Counted from the stretch's first letter, positions 55,371 to 64,000 are shown. The stretch: 64,000 nucleotides of DNA from JASDSY01 sp041441465 (GCA_041441465.1 JASDSY010000011.1:23264-87263), one strand, 5' to 3'. The notes: generated from the sequence alone by a model not told the origin. Program-made: numbers and translations.

Positions 55371-56039
55371 TTAACTGCTTATTTTGTTACTGCCGCGTTT
55401 CTTTTTTAATAAGTCAAGATCCGAAGGATGCAGAGGCATATTCAGATCGTTGAATATGATATCCAATTTTTTGCATGTATAAAAATCGGAGCCGATCGCG
55501 TTAGAAAAATCCACTTTTAATAAATGCTTGAAATCATAAATATATGCCACGAGCTGAAAACAATAAAACGTATTCGGATCGTCAAGAGGGTTTCTGTATT
55601 TTCGAGCTTCTTTACGAGCAAGCCCCATTCTGAACATAAAAACAAATACTATCATTGAAGCTACGCATATGTAATTGTATTTTTTACCGCGCAGCCTCGC
55701 TATCATATCTCTTATATAGGCCTTATCTTCCATTGTAAGGCCTTCTTTGAGCCTTAAGACGCATATCTTGGAATTTTTGTACGTTTCGGCAAGATCGGCG
55801 AAATCTATATTATTTCCGGTCGCTTCAAATACCCTGCCGTTTCCGACATATAACGAAGCATGCGAGAACGCTTCCCTTAAAATTAATTGAATTATCCAGC
55901 CTACAGGCGAAAACATGTGATGCCTTACCAGTATTATATCGCCGAATTGCAATTCATCAATGTGATTTTTAATGGTGACCGATTCATAGGAACTCAATGC
56001 CCATTTTTCAAATTTCGCCGCGAGATCCGCAAAACTCAT
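55371..56039 (-). CDS. YiiX-type permuted NlpC/P60 cysteine hydrolase
   Basis: A 222-residue protein of the YiiX/YebB-like (poxvirus G6) group, circularly permuted NlpC/P60 enzymes. The segment LQFGDIILVRHHMFSPVG (near residue 32) begins the barrel. The catalytic His is in FSHASLYVGNGRVFEATG (near 59), and the nucleophile Cys comes late in NTFYCFQLVAYIYD (near 160), as expected for the permuted order. A hydrophobic helix lies at about 124-138 (ICVASMIVFVFMF). Members may cleave amide or lipid-ester bonds, and the substrate is unknown. ATG 56039 has AAGGAG nine bases upstream; a TTG two codons earlier is too close to that SD. Confidence 0.85.
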   Translation of the reverse strand: MSFADLAAKFEKWALSSYESVTIKNHIDELQFGDIILVRHHMFSPVGWIIQLILREAFSHASLYVGNGRVFEATGNNIDFADLAETYKNSKICVLRLKEGLTMEDKAYIRDMIARLRGKKYNYICVASMIVFVFMFRMGLARKEARKYRNPLDDPNTFYCFQLVAYIYDFKHLLKVDFSNAIGSDFYTCKKLDIIFNDLNMPLHPSDLDLLKKKRGSNKISS

Positions 56040-56172
56040 TTTCAAAAACTCCTTTTACACATTCTATTATTTTGGCTGCATTACAAATTTCGCCTATTTT
56101 ATAATCTTCACTTTTTTTTATAAGTTCAGGTATCATTTTTACGTCGTCAAGTTCAATAGTTTCCGTGAGCAC
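56008..56172 (-). CDS. Possible small overlapping gene
   Basis: A frame open from 56211 to a TGA at 56008 reads as protein-like: VLTETIELDDVKMIPELIKK, then EDYKIGEICNAAKIIECVKG. The first plausible start is a GTG at 56172 with ACAGG nine bases upstream. A GTGATATAATCAC palindrome containing TATAAT lies about 30 bases before it. It would overlap the YiiX gene start by 32 bases in another frame. It could be a small coupled gene or the remnant of a larger one. The non-ATG start makes it uncertain. Confidence 0.35.
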   Translation of the reverse strand: MLTETIELDDVKMIPELIKKSEDYKIGEICNAAKIIECVKGVFENEFCGSRGEI

Positions 56173-56280
56173 AGTTTCATGCCTGTGATATCGTTTATCA
56201 ATGTGATTATATCACAAAAAAATCAAAAAAGACTTATTATAAAAAAAATTAATTTCTTTAAAATCTTTTCGCCAAGTTTT

Positions 56281-56727
56281 TTAATAAAGGCCTATTACCA
56301 TCAGAACTATTGATATAAGGCTCAAAACAGCTCTTAATATATTAGCATTATGTAACTTGCGGCGTTCCTCATTAAGCTTTTCTGTTTCCGCCGCGTCCAG
56401 AGCGAAAACGCGTCCATAAATCGGAAGGTTGGTAACCTTAGAAACTATAGAAGTTATCACCCAGAAAATCAAGCCGGCAGTAAACCAACGGTTTTCAGCG
56501 CCATAATATATGAAGTATGGTATCATTCCGACAAATGTTACACTTGCTACACTGACGGCATATATTGATTAAATCGCATGGTTATACAATTCGGTCAGTA
56601 TTCGTTTAAAAGCAGCCTCATCAACACTCTCCATAACGCCCTGAAAAACGCAGGCCACAAATATAACAAATCCCGAGCAAAGCGCAGCGGGAATCAAGAG
56701 CAATACCTCAGCAAATGATCTTGTCAT
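56281..56727 (-). pseudogene. DUF1772-like membrane protein broken by an in-frame stop
   Basis: From ATG 56727 (GGAGG five bases upstream) the frame reads MTRSFAEVLLLIPAALCSGF, FQGVMESVDEAAFKRILTEL and NHAI. A TAA codon at 56571-56569 then interrupts it. The same frame resumes without shift as SIYAVSVASVTFVGMIPYFIYYG, NRWFTAGLIFWVITSIVSKVTNLPIYGRV and NEERRKLHNANILRA. Reading through gives 148 residues with four membrane helices and the layout of DUF1772/anthrone oxygenase-like proteins. Both halves look well preserved, so the nonsense change is recent, a sequencing error, or read through. The downstream half alone (81 residues from ATG 56526) has no SD. Confidence 0.75.
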
Positions 56728-56911
56728 AAATACCTCCATAAAATTTAGATTATTAACATTTAATGTACCGGCTGACTAACTCAAAAAAATATTTTTCAAA
56801 TAACATCCAATTATTTCATACACTATAAAAACTATATTCCCAAAATATCCCGTTAAGAATATAATTAAAACTGTTAAACATAGATTATTATATTTTCATT
56901 TAATATATTAT

Positions 56912-57703
56912 TTATAAATTACGTATTTTTTTAAAAATAAATAAATATGAACATAAAAAAACGGCCGCGGCGAAAGACAATAAATAAAGCTCAAAATTCA
57001 GGCTTTCAACGGTTATTATTTTCTTCATAACCATTCCGGCCATAAAATTTACAAAACCGTGAATAAAAGCCGCTCCTGTCAGCCAGATATAATTTGCGCC
57101 TGTACAAATGCCGTAGACCAGAAAAAGTGAAAATGAAATATGCAAAAGCGCAGCCGAAAATCTTTCAATCATAGGAATAAGCATATTTATTGTACCGGCT
57201 GGCAATGCCATTCCGCCCGTTATATTTTTTAACGTTAAAAATAAAATTTCGACCGCGGTAAAGCCTGTTCCGAATGAGACAGCCATAGTGATAAAATTTT
57301 CACGCTCAAATATTTTTTGGCTTCTATTAAATTTCATGAAAATATATTTCATTATTTCCTGGGCGCATCCTGAAATCAGGCCAAACACAGCAAGATCGGC
57401 AATAGTAAAAACCATTCCAGCGCCGCGAAGGCTTACGTATAAAGATATGATTATCTGTTGAATGAAAATAGCCAATGCAAAAGAAAGTCCGCCCCAGCCC
57501 GCCATGGAAAAATTAAGGGTCGAGTTTGACGAGGCGTTAATCGCAATTGCCGGTATTAAAATAACTAGCAATGAAGCGGCCGGGATTGTAAAAAGAATGT
57601 TTATATCACCGGATATCGGTTTGGCCGGCGCGGAAACTACTGACGCAAGAGCTAAAAGCATAACGGAAAAAAATACAAAAACCATATTTTTCTTATCATT
57701 CAT
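56912..57703 (-). CDS. YhfC-like intramembrane protease family protein
   Basis: A 263-residue membrane protein with eight or nine hydrophobic helices. The polar residues within helices match the YhfC/PrsW-like putative intramembrane metalloproteases: CAQEIMKYIFMK (Glu near 121), SFGTGFTAVEILFL (Glu near 150), ERFSAALLHISFSLFL (His near 190) and AAFIHGFVNF (His near 215). These could bind zinc within the membrane. The biological role is unknown. The start is ATG 57703 with GAAGG seven bases upstream; an ATG six codons earlier is possible. It is a single gene with AT-rich flanks and no clear terminator. Confidence 0.8.
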   Translation of the reverse strand: MNDKKNMVFVFFSVMLLALASVVSAPAKPISGDINILFTIPAASLLVILIPAIAINASSNSTLNFSMAGWGGLSFALAIFIQQIIISLYVSLRGAGMVFTIADLAVFGLISGCAQEIMKYIFMKFNRSQKIFERENFITMAVSFGTGFTAVEILFLTLKNITGGMALPAGTINMLIPMIERFSAALLHISFSLFLVYGICTGANYIWLTGAAFIHGFVNFMAGMVMKKIITVESLNFELYLLSFAAAVFLCSYLFIFKKIRNL

Positions 57704-57721
57704 TTTAAAACCTTCATTCAT

Positions 57722-58002
57722 TATTTTTAAAAATTATCTTAGAATTATGATAATTTAAAGCAGACATATTTTTTTACATATTATCACATAAATTAGCTAT
57801 ATGCAATTATTAAAATATTACCTCTAAAGTCAAGTTTATAAAAAATTATTAAAATTACATTTTCTATAAAATAAGCCTGCAATTTTATTCAAAAAAATAC
57901 TTTTAATTTTAAATATTTTAGTTTTGATTGAAATTTTATGTGTAATTAATATATAATAAATAAAATCATAACTACGCAGACATTAAACTAACGAGGTGCG
58001 GA
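57722..58002. other. AT-rich divergent intergenic region
   Basis: About 280 bases between the minus-strand YhfC-like gene and the plus-strand ankyrin gene. It is very AT-rich with no credible open frame, repeat or hairpin. AATATATAATAAA near 57950 could be a -10, but no -35 is convincing. Confidence 0.45.
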
Positions 58003-59073
58003 ATGAAAAAAATAATATTAATAATAACTCTTATATTATCAATGATAGCTGCAACCGCTTTAACAAGCTATGCGAAAAGTTTAAAGGAATTTTTCAAGGC
58101 ATGTTCCGACGGAGATATTGCCGCGGTTCAAAAATTTATCGATAGCGGCGACGCTAATTCTGCCGGTGAAAATGGCGACCGTGCGATATTTTTCGCCGCG
58201 GCTAAGGGTCAAATAAAAATACTCGAACTGCTTTGCCAGAACGGCGCCGATGTTAACGCACAAAACAATGAAGGCTGGACGGCGCTTATGTCTGCCGCCG
58301 CGGCCGGGAAAATCGAGCCGGCAAGATTCCTTCTCGATAAAGGCGCGAATCCTGACTTAACCGCAGTACTTAAGGGCGCCGGCAAAAGAACGGCGCGCTC
58401 CATAGCGATATTAAAAAAGAATGACGAAATAGTAAAACTTATCGACAGCCGTTCAAATTCAAAATCAAATACCAACCCCGGCCAAAGTAATCAAAATCCT
58501 TATCTTAACGATTCGATGTGCGGTAAGAGCATAAATTTTAAAGGCACTGAATGGAATAATGACGAAGAAACGTCTGACGGTAAAAAGATAAAATTTACAG
58601 GTAAAAAAATTAAAAGCGAAGACAATGACGAATATGAATTAAGCGCGGTCCTCACTATAAAAAAATTATTTCAAAATGAGGATGGAACGGCATATCATTT
58701 CCATTTTAATTTTAAATCCGAACTTGCCACTACATTAACTCACAGCGAACAGTATTATTTCGCGACACCTGATAAAATATATAGAATCGGTTATTATGAA
58801 AAGAAAGAAATGGAAAAAATAATTATGTCAAAAAAGCTTCCGCAAAAACCTGGCCAAGAAGACTTGGTCTGCGTCTCCGCAGGCAATATCAAATTTGAAA
58901 ATATGCCATGGATAACGACAATCGACCAGGCCGACTCAAAATGCGCCTTTAACAGCTGGCACGATAACAGCGGCCATTTCAGTAAAATAGTATGGTCAAA
59001 AGATAAAGGCATTACAGAATACGCTTTCGGATATGGCGCCCATCGGTACGGCGCAAGGCTTGAGAGAAAATAA
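58003..59073 (+). CDS. Exported short ankyrin protein with unknown C-domain
   Basis: A 356-residue protein with a signal peptide (about 1-24, cleavage after SYA). Three to four ankyrin repeats follow (about 27-150: KACSDGDIAAVQKFIDSGD, RAIFFAAAKGQIKILELLCQNGADVN, TALMSAAAAGKIEPARFLLDKGANPD). Then comes a Ser/Asn linker and a beta-rich domain (about 170-356) with INFKGTEWNNDEETSDGKK, TAYHFHFNFKSELATTLTHSEQYYF and a C-terminal YGAHRYGARLERK. The C-domain is not recognised. It is the third ankyrin gene within 12 kb and, like the one at 50.1 kb, is exported, so these may act outside the cytoplasm. Confidence 0.85.
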   Translation: MKKIILIITLILSMIAATALTSYAKSLKEFFKACSDGDIAAVQKFIDSGDANSAGENGDRAIFFAAAKGQIKILELLCQNGADVNAQNNEGWTALMSAAAAGKIEPARFLLDKGANPDLTAVLKGAGKRTARSIAILKKNDEIVKLIDSRSNSKSNTNPGQSNQNPYLNDSMCGKSINFKGTEWNNDEETSDGKKIKFTGKKIKSEDNDEYELSAVLTIKKLFQNEDGTAYHFHFNFKSELATTLTHSEQYYFATPDKIYRIGYYEKKEMEKIIMSKKLPQKPGQEDLVCVSAGNIKFENMPWITTIDQADSKCAFNSWHDNSGHFSKIVWSKDKGITEYAFGYGAHRYGARLERK

Positions 59074-59102
59074 AAAAATCAATCATAAAATATATCCAAA
59101 AA

Positions 59103-59966
59103 TTATATCTCAATAACCATTCCTTCATAACACGCGAAACAATCAAGCCCGCTTCTAAGGCTTTTTATGTAATTTTCGCACCATTCCATCTGCTCGTCAA
59201 GATCGCTGTCGGAACGGTCAGGATCATGATGAAACAGGCCGAGACGTTTTACGCCGGCCTCGATTGCCAGGTCGATGGCGTCTTTGCAGGTGGAATGACC
59301 CCAGCCGATAGTTTTTTCGTATTCTTTTTCGTTATAATTCGCGTCATGAAATAAAACATCGGCGTTTCTGGAAAACTCGACATAATCTTTACGTTCGAGT
59401 CCGCCAGGATGGCTATACCTGATTTCATTATCAGTAAGGAATACGAATGATTTGTTTTTTTCTATGAATTTAAAGCCATAACCGCCGTTAGGATGATTTA
59501 AAGGAATCGAGTAACACTTTATCGAATCGCCTGTGGTGCAAAGTTTATGATCGCAGTTTCCATTTTCGCATCTGCAGCCCGAAATAATTTTTGATTTAAG
59601 TTTTGAAAACTCGACGGGAAAATATGGCGGATCCATCTGATGCTTCAAATATTTTAATAGCGAATCTTGCGGCTGTCCTCCGGCGCAAAGGTAAATTTTA
59701 TAATTAGAAAAATATGCCGGCCTGAAAAACGGAAATCCTGCTAAATGGTCCCAATGCGCGTGGGTCAGCATAAGGGCTATTTCATTCGTATTATTCTGTT
59801 TCAATATTTGCTGGCCAAGCTTTCTGAGCCCCGATCCGGCGTCGATAATAATGGTTTTATTATCTTGCGTAACAAGCTCGAGACATGTCGATTCTCCGCC
59901 GTATTTAACAGTATCTTTCCCGGGCGAAGGAATCGAACCGCGACTGCCCCAGACTTTAATCTTCAT
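59103..59966 (-). CDS. MBL-fold metallohydrolase
   Basis: A 287-residue metallo-beta-lactamase-fold enzyme. It begins VWGSRGSIPSPGKDTVKYGGESTCLEL, followed by the strand TIIIDAGSGLRKLG and the two-metal motif LTHAHWDHLAGFPFF (H-x-H-x-D-H, near residue 70). Later ligands are in FLTDNEIRY, VLFHDANYNEKEY with a GWGHST pair (near 217), and LFHHDPDRSD (near 245). A Cys-rich insert (SGCRCENGNCDHKLC, near 130) is unusual and may bind another metal. Relatives are phosphodiesterase-like, and some are cyclic-nucleotide phosphodiesterases. The substrate is unknown. The start is ATG 59966 with AAGGAAT upstream. Confidence 0.88.
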   Translation of the reverse strand: MKIKVWGSRGSIPSPGKDTVKYGGESTCLELVTQDNKTIIIDAGSGLRKLGQQILKQNNTNEIALMLTHAHWDHLAGFPFFRPAYFSNYKIYLCAGGQPQDSLLKYLKHQMDPPYFPVEFSKLKSKIISGCRCENGNCDHKLCTTGDSIKCYSIPLNHPNGGYGFKFIEKNKSFVFLTDNEIRYSHPGGLERKDYVEFSRNADVLFHDANYNEKEYEKTIGWGHSTCKDAIDLAIEAGVKRLGLFHHDPDRSDSDLDEQMEWCENYIKSLRSGLDCFACYEGMVIEI

Positions 59967-60017
59967 AATAATTCCTTTTGTTCAGTAAACTTTAAAATGT
60001 ATCATATAAAACTAATT

Positions 60018-60347
60018 CTAAATAATACTCAAATATTGCAATGTGTCCTTATCTGTTAATCGAATAAGGCACTGCTCATTTTCAGAGCCATTTACAAAAT
60101 ATTCATAGTCAGTCGTATATAAATAATATGTTTTACACTCAGGACACTGTTTCAATATTTTTACCCGAGTGGAATTCGGTTTCAAATCCTTAACGGCAAT
60201 AAGTTTTTCTGATGCTTGCGGCAAAAAAGAATCATTTTCTTCCCAGCCATATTTTTGATACGCAATTTCTTTATCTTTAAAATCGCCGCATATACAGCAT
60301 TTTTTCAATTCGAGTTCCAAATTCAATATCCTCGCATTTATTTCCAA
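60018..60347 (-). CDS. Small zinc-ribbon-like protein, start uncertain
   Basis: A 109-residue frame with two C-x2-C pairs, CCICGD (near residue 17) and KQCPECKTYYLYTTDYEYFVNGSENEQCLIRL (near 67). Together these can form a zinc ribbon. The YLYTTDYEYFVNGSE segment is typical of a conserved hypothetical family in several phyla; the function is unknown. The TTG at 60347 has no SD. A TTG nine codons later has GCGAGG nine bases upstream. In the adjacent frame an ATG begins MPDEKLPELWK, and one added A in the AAA run would join it smoothly to INARILNLELELKK, so a single-base deletion is possible. It follows the DUF4932 gene on the same strand. Confidence 0.65.
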   Translation of the reverse strand: MEINARILNLELELKKCCICGDFKDKEIAYQKYGWEENDSFLPQASEKLIAVKDLKPNSTRVKILKQCPECKTYYLYTTDYEYFVNGSENEQCLIRLTDKDTLQYLSII

Positions 60348-60404
60348 AGCTCGGGCAATTTTTCATCAGGCATTATATTTTTGGGCAATCTTAAAAACTG
60401 CTGT

Positions 60405-62066
60405 TTACTTCTTTACCGACCACGCAGTTCCTTGTTTTTCGTAGTTGCCGTTTACCAGGACTTTATCGCCGTCAGCTACCACATAATCGGTCGGCCCGTG
60501 CATAACACCGTTAATGTTCTCTATGTCTCCTGCTTTTAAAGCGGTATATATGATTACACCTCTTTTAGGATTTTGCGGATTTGGCCATGCAGTTATAAAA
60601 CGAAGATTATTTCCTTTGTATGATTTATCCAGTTCGATGGAATTTTCAGAAAATTTGACCGGTATTTTCTCAAAATTTTTAGCGAGCCATAAATTTCCGG
60701 ACGGCGTTCCAAAAACTATTAAAGAATTATTTTTAAGATCTTTTTTCAAAGCGTCGGCATCGCTTAATATCGGGGCTTTCTTAAAAAACATCTGACCGTA
60801 TTGTTTTATAAATTCAATAAGTTTAGCCTGGGCATTTTTATCTTTTTCATTCGACGGCGTTATAATAATTATTGAATCACCTGAAACATCGCCTGCCGCG
60901 TTTATAGTTCCGACCTCAGAAAAATTATTTATAAAAAAATCCGGCCCAAGGTCACGGCTCGAAAGGTCTTTGAAAAGCGCTGTAATTTCAGGATAAAATT
61001 CCTCGAATTTTGTGTATTTCCGGCGATTATCCTCATATTTTTTCAAAAGCTCGCATAATGGTTCCACATAAAAAAAGCCTCTTGATTTTTCATAATTTAC
61101 AGCTTCTTTATAAGCTTTTTCAGAAATTTCAAGCGCCGTGAGTCTTGCCGTTATTGCCCTGATTATGTGTTCGTTAACGCATGTCTCCCAGTTCGAATAA
61201 GCTTGTTCACGCATAGCCTGTTCAATAGGCTTATAAAGACTCGAATATAAATTTATTTCATAACTGTTTTTTTCAGTGATCGGGTTGACGAACGAATGGC
61301 TGAATTCATGCCAGACCAGATCTCGTATGTCCTCGGCTTCTCCGAAATTTATTTCATTCGTTCCGGCTGAATTAGGTCCTGTAACATTATAAACATCGAA
61401 TTTTCCGTTAAGCGCGTTCGCCCTTACTCCATATCCGCCGCTTCTGCGAAGAATCGGGGCGAGTATTATATTGTAGCTACTCTGAGACATGCCATAATAC
61501 TTTTCAATAACGCCGACTAACTTGTTAATGTCTGTTTTCGATTTATATTCGGCCGTAATTTTATCGTAATAGTTCTTATTCTCTTTGAAAAATTTCATAA
61601 AATCAGTTTTTTTAGAAAAATCGCCAAGCTGTGAAACAAAATCGTTGAGTACTATGTCGCTTACCGCTCTTTGCCTTACTTTTTCGTTAACCTGATTAAC
61701 AAACTTTATTTCCGGCGGCTGCGACAGCGCGACCATCAGATGAGCCGGCGCGTCATACGAAAATCCGCTGTTATAAAGCAATGAAAAAATTCTGACGGCT
61801 TCGTGCTCCTGATGTTTATTGAAATAATCAAAAACTTTTTTTAGATATTCAGTTTTAAAAGGCGCATGGCCTTTTTCATGACATCCGGCAAGTATTTTTA
61901 TTACCGAAAGCAATTCAATTCTCGGATCGACACTTACCGTTAAATTTGAATTAACTTTGATTTCAGCGGTTCCCGCGGCCGCAATTTCTTCAGTAGCGGC
62001 CCATGAAGACGAAAAAATAAAAAAACAAAAAATAAAAATTATTGTCGATAATAAAAATCTTTTCAT
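60405..62066 (-). CDS. Secreted DUF4932 zincin-like metalloprotease
   Basis: A 553-residue exported protein (signal peptide about 1-23, cleavage after SWA). It matches the DUF4932 family: VDPRIELLSVIKILAGC near residue 50, then NINFGEAEDIRDLVWHEFSHSFVNP near 255. The zinc motif is H-E-F-S-H (HExxH), and the third ligand is probably Glu in CVNEHIIRAITARL near 298, giving a gluzincin-like site. The last 160 residues (IIIITPSNEKDKNAQAKLIEFIKQYG, PNPQNPKRGVIIYTALKAGDI) form a separate domain often seen in these proteins. It likely cleaves proteins outside the cytoplasm. The ATG lies downstream of a GGAG in the sequence CTCCGGAGGGTAAG. The small zinc-ribbon gene follows it closely. Confidence 0.88.
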   Translation of the reverse strand: MKRFLLSTIIFIFCFFIFSSSWAATEEIAAAGTAEIKVNSNLTVSVDPRIELLSVIKILAGCHEKGHAPFKTEYLKKVFDYFNKHQEHEAVRIFSLLYNSGFSYDAPAHLMVALSQPPEIKFVNQVNEKVRQRAVSDIVLNDFVSQLGDFSKKTDFMKFFKENKNYYDKITAEYKSKTDINKLVGVIEKYYGMSQSSYNIILAPILRRSGGYGVRANALNGKFDVYNVTGPNSAGTNEINFGEAEDIRDLVWHEFSHSFVNPITEKNSYEINLYSSLYKPIEQAMREQAYSNWETCVNEHIIRAITARLTALEISEKAYKEAVNYEKSRGFFYVEPLCELLKKYEDNRRKYTKFEEFYPEITALFKDLSSRDLGPDFFINNFSEVGTINAAGDVSGDSIIIITPSNEKDKNAQAKLIEFIKQYGQMFFKKAPILSDADALKKDLKNNSLIVFGTPSGNLWLAKNFEKIPVKFSENSIELDKSYKGNNLRFITAWPNPQNPKRGVIIYTALKAGDIENINGVMHGPTDYVVADGDKVLVNGNYEKQGTAWSVKK

Positions 62067-62315
62067 TACTTACCCTCCGGAGTTGATTTGATTTTTCAGG
62101 CAGCATGAAATAATTTTAAAAAATTCCACGCATAAAAAATATATAAATAATATTTATAATTATTTTAACATAAACCATTAAAATGTCAAGAAAAAAAGCC
62201 TGAAGCAAATATGAACAATAGTTCATAAAACCGGCTGTAAATTGTATTTACATATAAAAATAAAATAAAGTCACTTTGATACGGCATGTTCAGCTGTTTC
62301 TATAATAAACAATTT

Positions 62316-63089
62316 TTATATTTTTTTACCAATATAAAAGACATATCCGTAATATTGTTTATATTTCGAATACAACTCAGCCTCCCGCCTCATGAATCCA
62401 ATAAAATCCTCGATGTTTTTATTGCCGGCATATTTTTTTAAAAACTCATCTTGCCTTGGTTTTTGCGGAATAAAATAATTATCGATCCAACAATTTTCAG
62501 GCAACGTAAATGCCGCGACAGGAATATAACCCGCTTTATGCATTATTGAGATATTTTGCCCTATTGTGCTGATTTCAGGGACCGCATCGAGCCACCATTT
62601 TTCAATTTCGGCCGGGCGTTCATTAGTAAACCACGACTCATATGTCACGGCAATATAGCCGTTTTTTTTGAGAAAGCCTTTCCAATAATTTAAAGCTTTT
62701 TCAAAACCTATGCTGGCAATAGCGCCTTCAGACCATATAAGATCAAATTCTTCCTTCTGAAACGGCAAATTTTCCATCGAACCGACGATACCATTCATTC
62801 TGTCTTGCAAATTCAATTTTTTAGCGTTACTGTTAAAAATATCGATAAACCCGGCATAACGATCTACTCCGATAATGTTCCCGGCGGTATTTTGAGCAAG
62901 CAGCAATGTTTGCCCGCCGGTTCCGCAGCCGAAATCACCTATTTTCAATTCACTTGAAAAATTATGAATAAAACTTAACGCCTTAATAGTAGATTCGGGG
63001 CTGCCCGGACCCTGCCGTTCCAGCCCGGCAAAATATTCACAAATTACATTTTTATCAAAATCATGAACCGATATTTGCTCATTTTCCAT
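62316..63089 (-). CDS. Class I SAM-dependent methyltransferase
   Basis: A 257-residue cytoplasmic methyltransferase. Motif I for SAM binding is IGDFGCGTGGQT (near residue 56). The acidic ribose contact is in IIGVDRYAGF, motif II-like is IVGSMENLPFQKEEFDLIWSEGAI, and post-motif III is YIAVTYESWF. The 2-tetradecenal-like start YFAGLERQGPGSPESTIKAL and the C-terminal CWIDNYFIPQ and EAELYSKYKQYYGYVFYIGKK match UbiE/Ubie-like small-molecule methylases of unknown substrate. AAGGAG precedes the ATG. It stands alone on the minus strand, with AT-rich gaps of about 170-250 bases on both sides and no clear link to neighbours. Confidence 0.9.
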   Translation of the reverse strand: MENEQISVHDFDKNVICEYFAGLERQGPGSPESTIKALSFIHNFSSELKIGDFGCGTGGQTLLLAQNTAGNIIGVDRYAGFIDIFNSNAKKLNLQDRMNGIVGSMENLPFQKEEFDLIWSEGAIASIGFEKALNYWKGFLKKNGYIAVTYESWFTNERPAEIEKWWLDAVPEISTIGQNISIMHKAGYIPVAAFTLPENCWIDNYFIPQKPRQDEFLKKYAGNKNIEDFIGFMRREAELYSKYKQYYGYVFYIGKKI

Positions 63090-63261
63090 ATATAACTCCT
63101 TAATACGATATAGATAAATTAATCTTTTTTCAATATATTTTCTAAACCCGTCGAATTCTACGGGTTTAAAATGATTATAAAAGATTTTATCAAAATATTA
63201 AACAATATTCAAATTAAAATTACCAAGCTAAATTAATGTCATATAGTATGTTAACTTTTTT

Positions 63262-64000
63262 TCATATTATAGAAACGATACCTTTGTTGCCGTCAACTTC
63301 TATCAATTGACCGGTTTTAACGATTTTAGTTATATCCTTAACATTTACTACCGCAGGGATTCCATATTCACGAGCTATTATGCTTCCATGACTTAGCGGC
63401 CCGCCAAGTTCAGTTACCAAACCTCTGGCATTAACAAAAAATGGCGTCCAACCAGGGTCCGTAAACGGAGCAACCAAAATTTCACCATTTAATAGTAGTT
63501 CGGCTGATTCGATGTTTTTTATAACTCTAGCAATACCTTTAACTACTCCGGAACTCAACGGAATACCTTTAAAATTCGAACCGCTCATGGGTAAATTCTC
63601 ATTAGTAATTTCATCGTTTTTTATAAGCGCAGATTTTATATCAAATTCTCCAATTACAAAAGAAGGCAAAACAAGTTTTTGGTATTGTTCATATTCATTT
63701 TGTCGTTTTTTGATAAGTTCTTTGACATTAATATTGTTTAAATTGTCTATTGCCATTTTTGCTTCTTCTAAATTTATGAAGAATATATCATTAACCGATG
63801 TTATTTTATTTCTATCTTTTAATCGTCTTCCAATTTCAAGTATCGCTTTTCTAACGATATCAATTATCATTACAAGCTTACTTTTATAGTTTTCTCGAAA
63901 GTTTAATCCGTTTTTGGCCATATTAATAATCCATTTGATCATATATTTTACTTAAGTTTCGCACCTCAAAAGGCGTATAAATTCGTTTTATAGATATTTG
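63262..64000 (-). pseudogene. Frameshifted C-terminal part of a PEP-utilising enzyme
   Basis: The frame from 63942 encodes the last 226 residues of a PEP synthase/rifampin phosphotransferase-type enzyme (normally 750-900). The helical linker NFRENYKSKLVMIIDIVRKAILEIG and VNDIFFINLEEA are followed by the swivelling PEP-utilising domain GIPLSSGVVKGIARVI and GGPLSHGSIIAREYGIPAVV with its catalytic His. An in-frame stop lies upstream of 63942. The adjacent frame is open to the window edge, reading YTPFEVRNLSKIYDQ before meeting a stop near 63930. The two join smoothly, which indicates a one-base frameshift. ATP-grasp and other upstream domains should lie outside the window. Confidence 0.65.

Overview
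The window is AT-rich bacterial DNA that is almost fully coding, with real genes on both strands. Shine-Dalgarno sites are clear (GGAG/AGGAGG types) and many intrinsic terminators are visible. A TamB-like translocation protein, a LolA-like lipoprotein-sorting protein, many signal-peptide proteins and type IV-like pseudopilins point to a diderm (Gram-negative) cell. Desulfoferrodoxin, a rubrerythrin-like protein and a B12/radical-SAM protein suggest an anaerobe or microaerobe. The density of GAF sensors, hybrid kinases and ankyrin proteins, together with short secreted proteins of no clear family, is what I would expect from a poorly sampled lineage (Riflebacteria- or Wallbacteria-like). That placement is inference only; the window has no rRNA.

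Layout. 1-5.8 kb (minus): a three-gene signalling operon of SpoIIE-type phosphatase, GAF-GGDEF diguanylate cyclase and a four-GAF protein cut by the window edge. 6.0-6.8 kb: rpsT and desulfoferrodoxin. 6.9-11.7 kb: a plus-strand operon of DUF362 protein, B12-binding radical SAM protein, cysteine-cluster protein and LolA-like protein. 11.9-14.3 kb: a secreted propeller-like protein and a triple-SH3b C39-like peptidase. 14.7-20.9 kb: hybrid kinase, tRNA-Thr(CGT), rubrerythrin-like protein, hydrolase, secreted endonuclease I and an eRF1-like small protein. 21.5-31.5 kb (minus): a Met/Pro-rich EF-hand protein, two paralogous pseudopilins around an Nramp transporter, and a sigma-54 two-component system next to them. 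A sigma-54-type promoter lies in front of one pilin. 31.5-46.4 kb: clpC, DUF2148 protein, a PAS histidine kinase, deoD, a sigma-70-family factor, a HIT protein, a TamB-like protein and gpmI. 47-64 kb: an accessory-looking stretch with three ankyrin proteins, a RelA/SpoT-domain protein, an HxlR regulator, secreted proteins and at least three broken genes.

The main unexplained structure is a pair of long, hairpin-rich intergenic elements at about 20.87-21.37 kb (plus) and 46.48-46.93 kb (minus). Both sit between convergent genes. They share unmistakable sequence blocks, yet the arms of at least one major hairpin differ completely while remaining perfectly complementary in each copy. That pattern suggests selection on a folded RNA or single-stranded DNA. 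No coding function, integrase or CRISPR array is attached to them here. Other points of interest are a gene interrupted by one in-frame stop (56.3-56.7 kb), a truncated outer-membrane barrel gene (53.0-53.5 kb) and a frameshifted PEP-utilising enzyme at the right edge.
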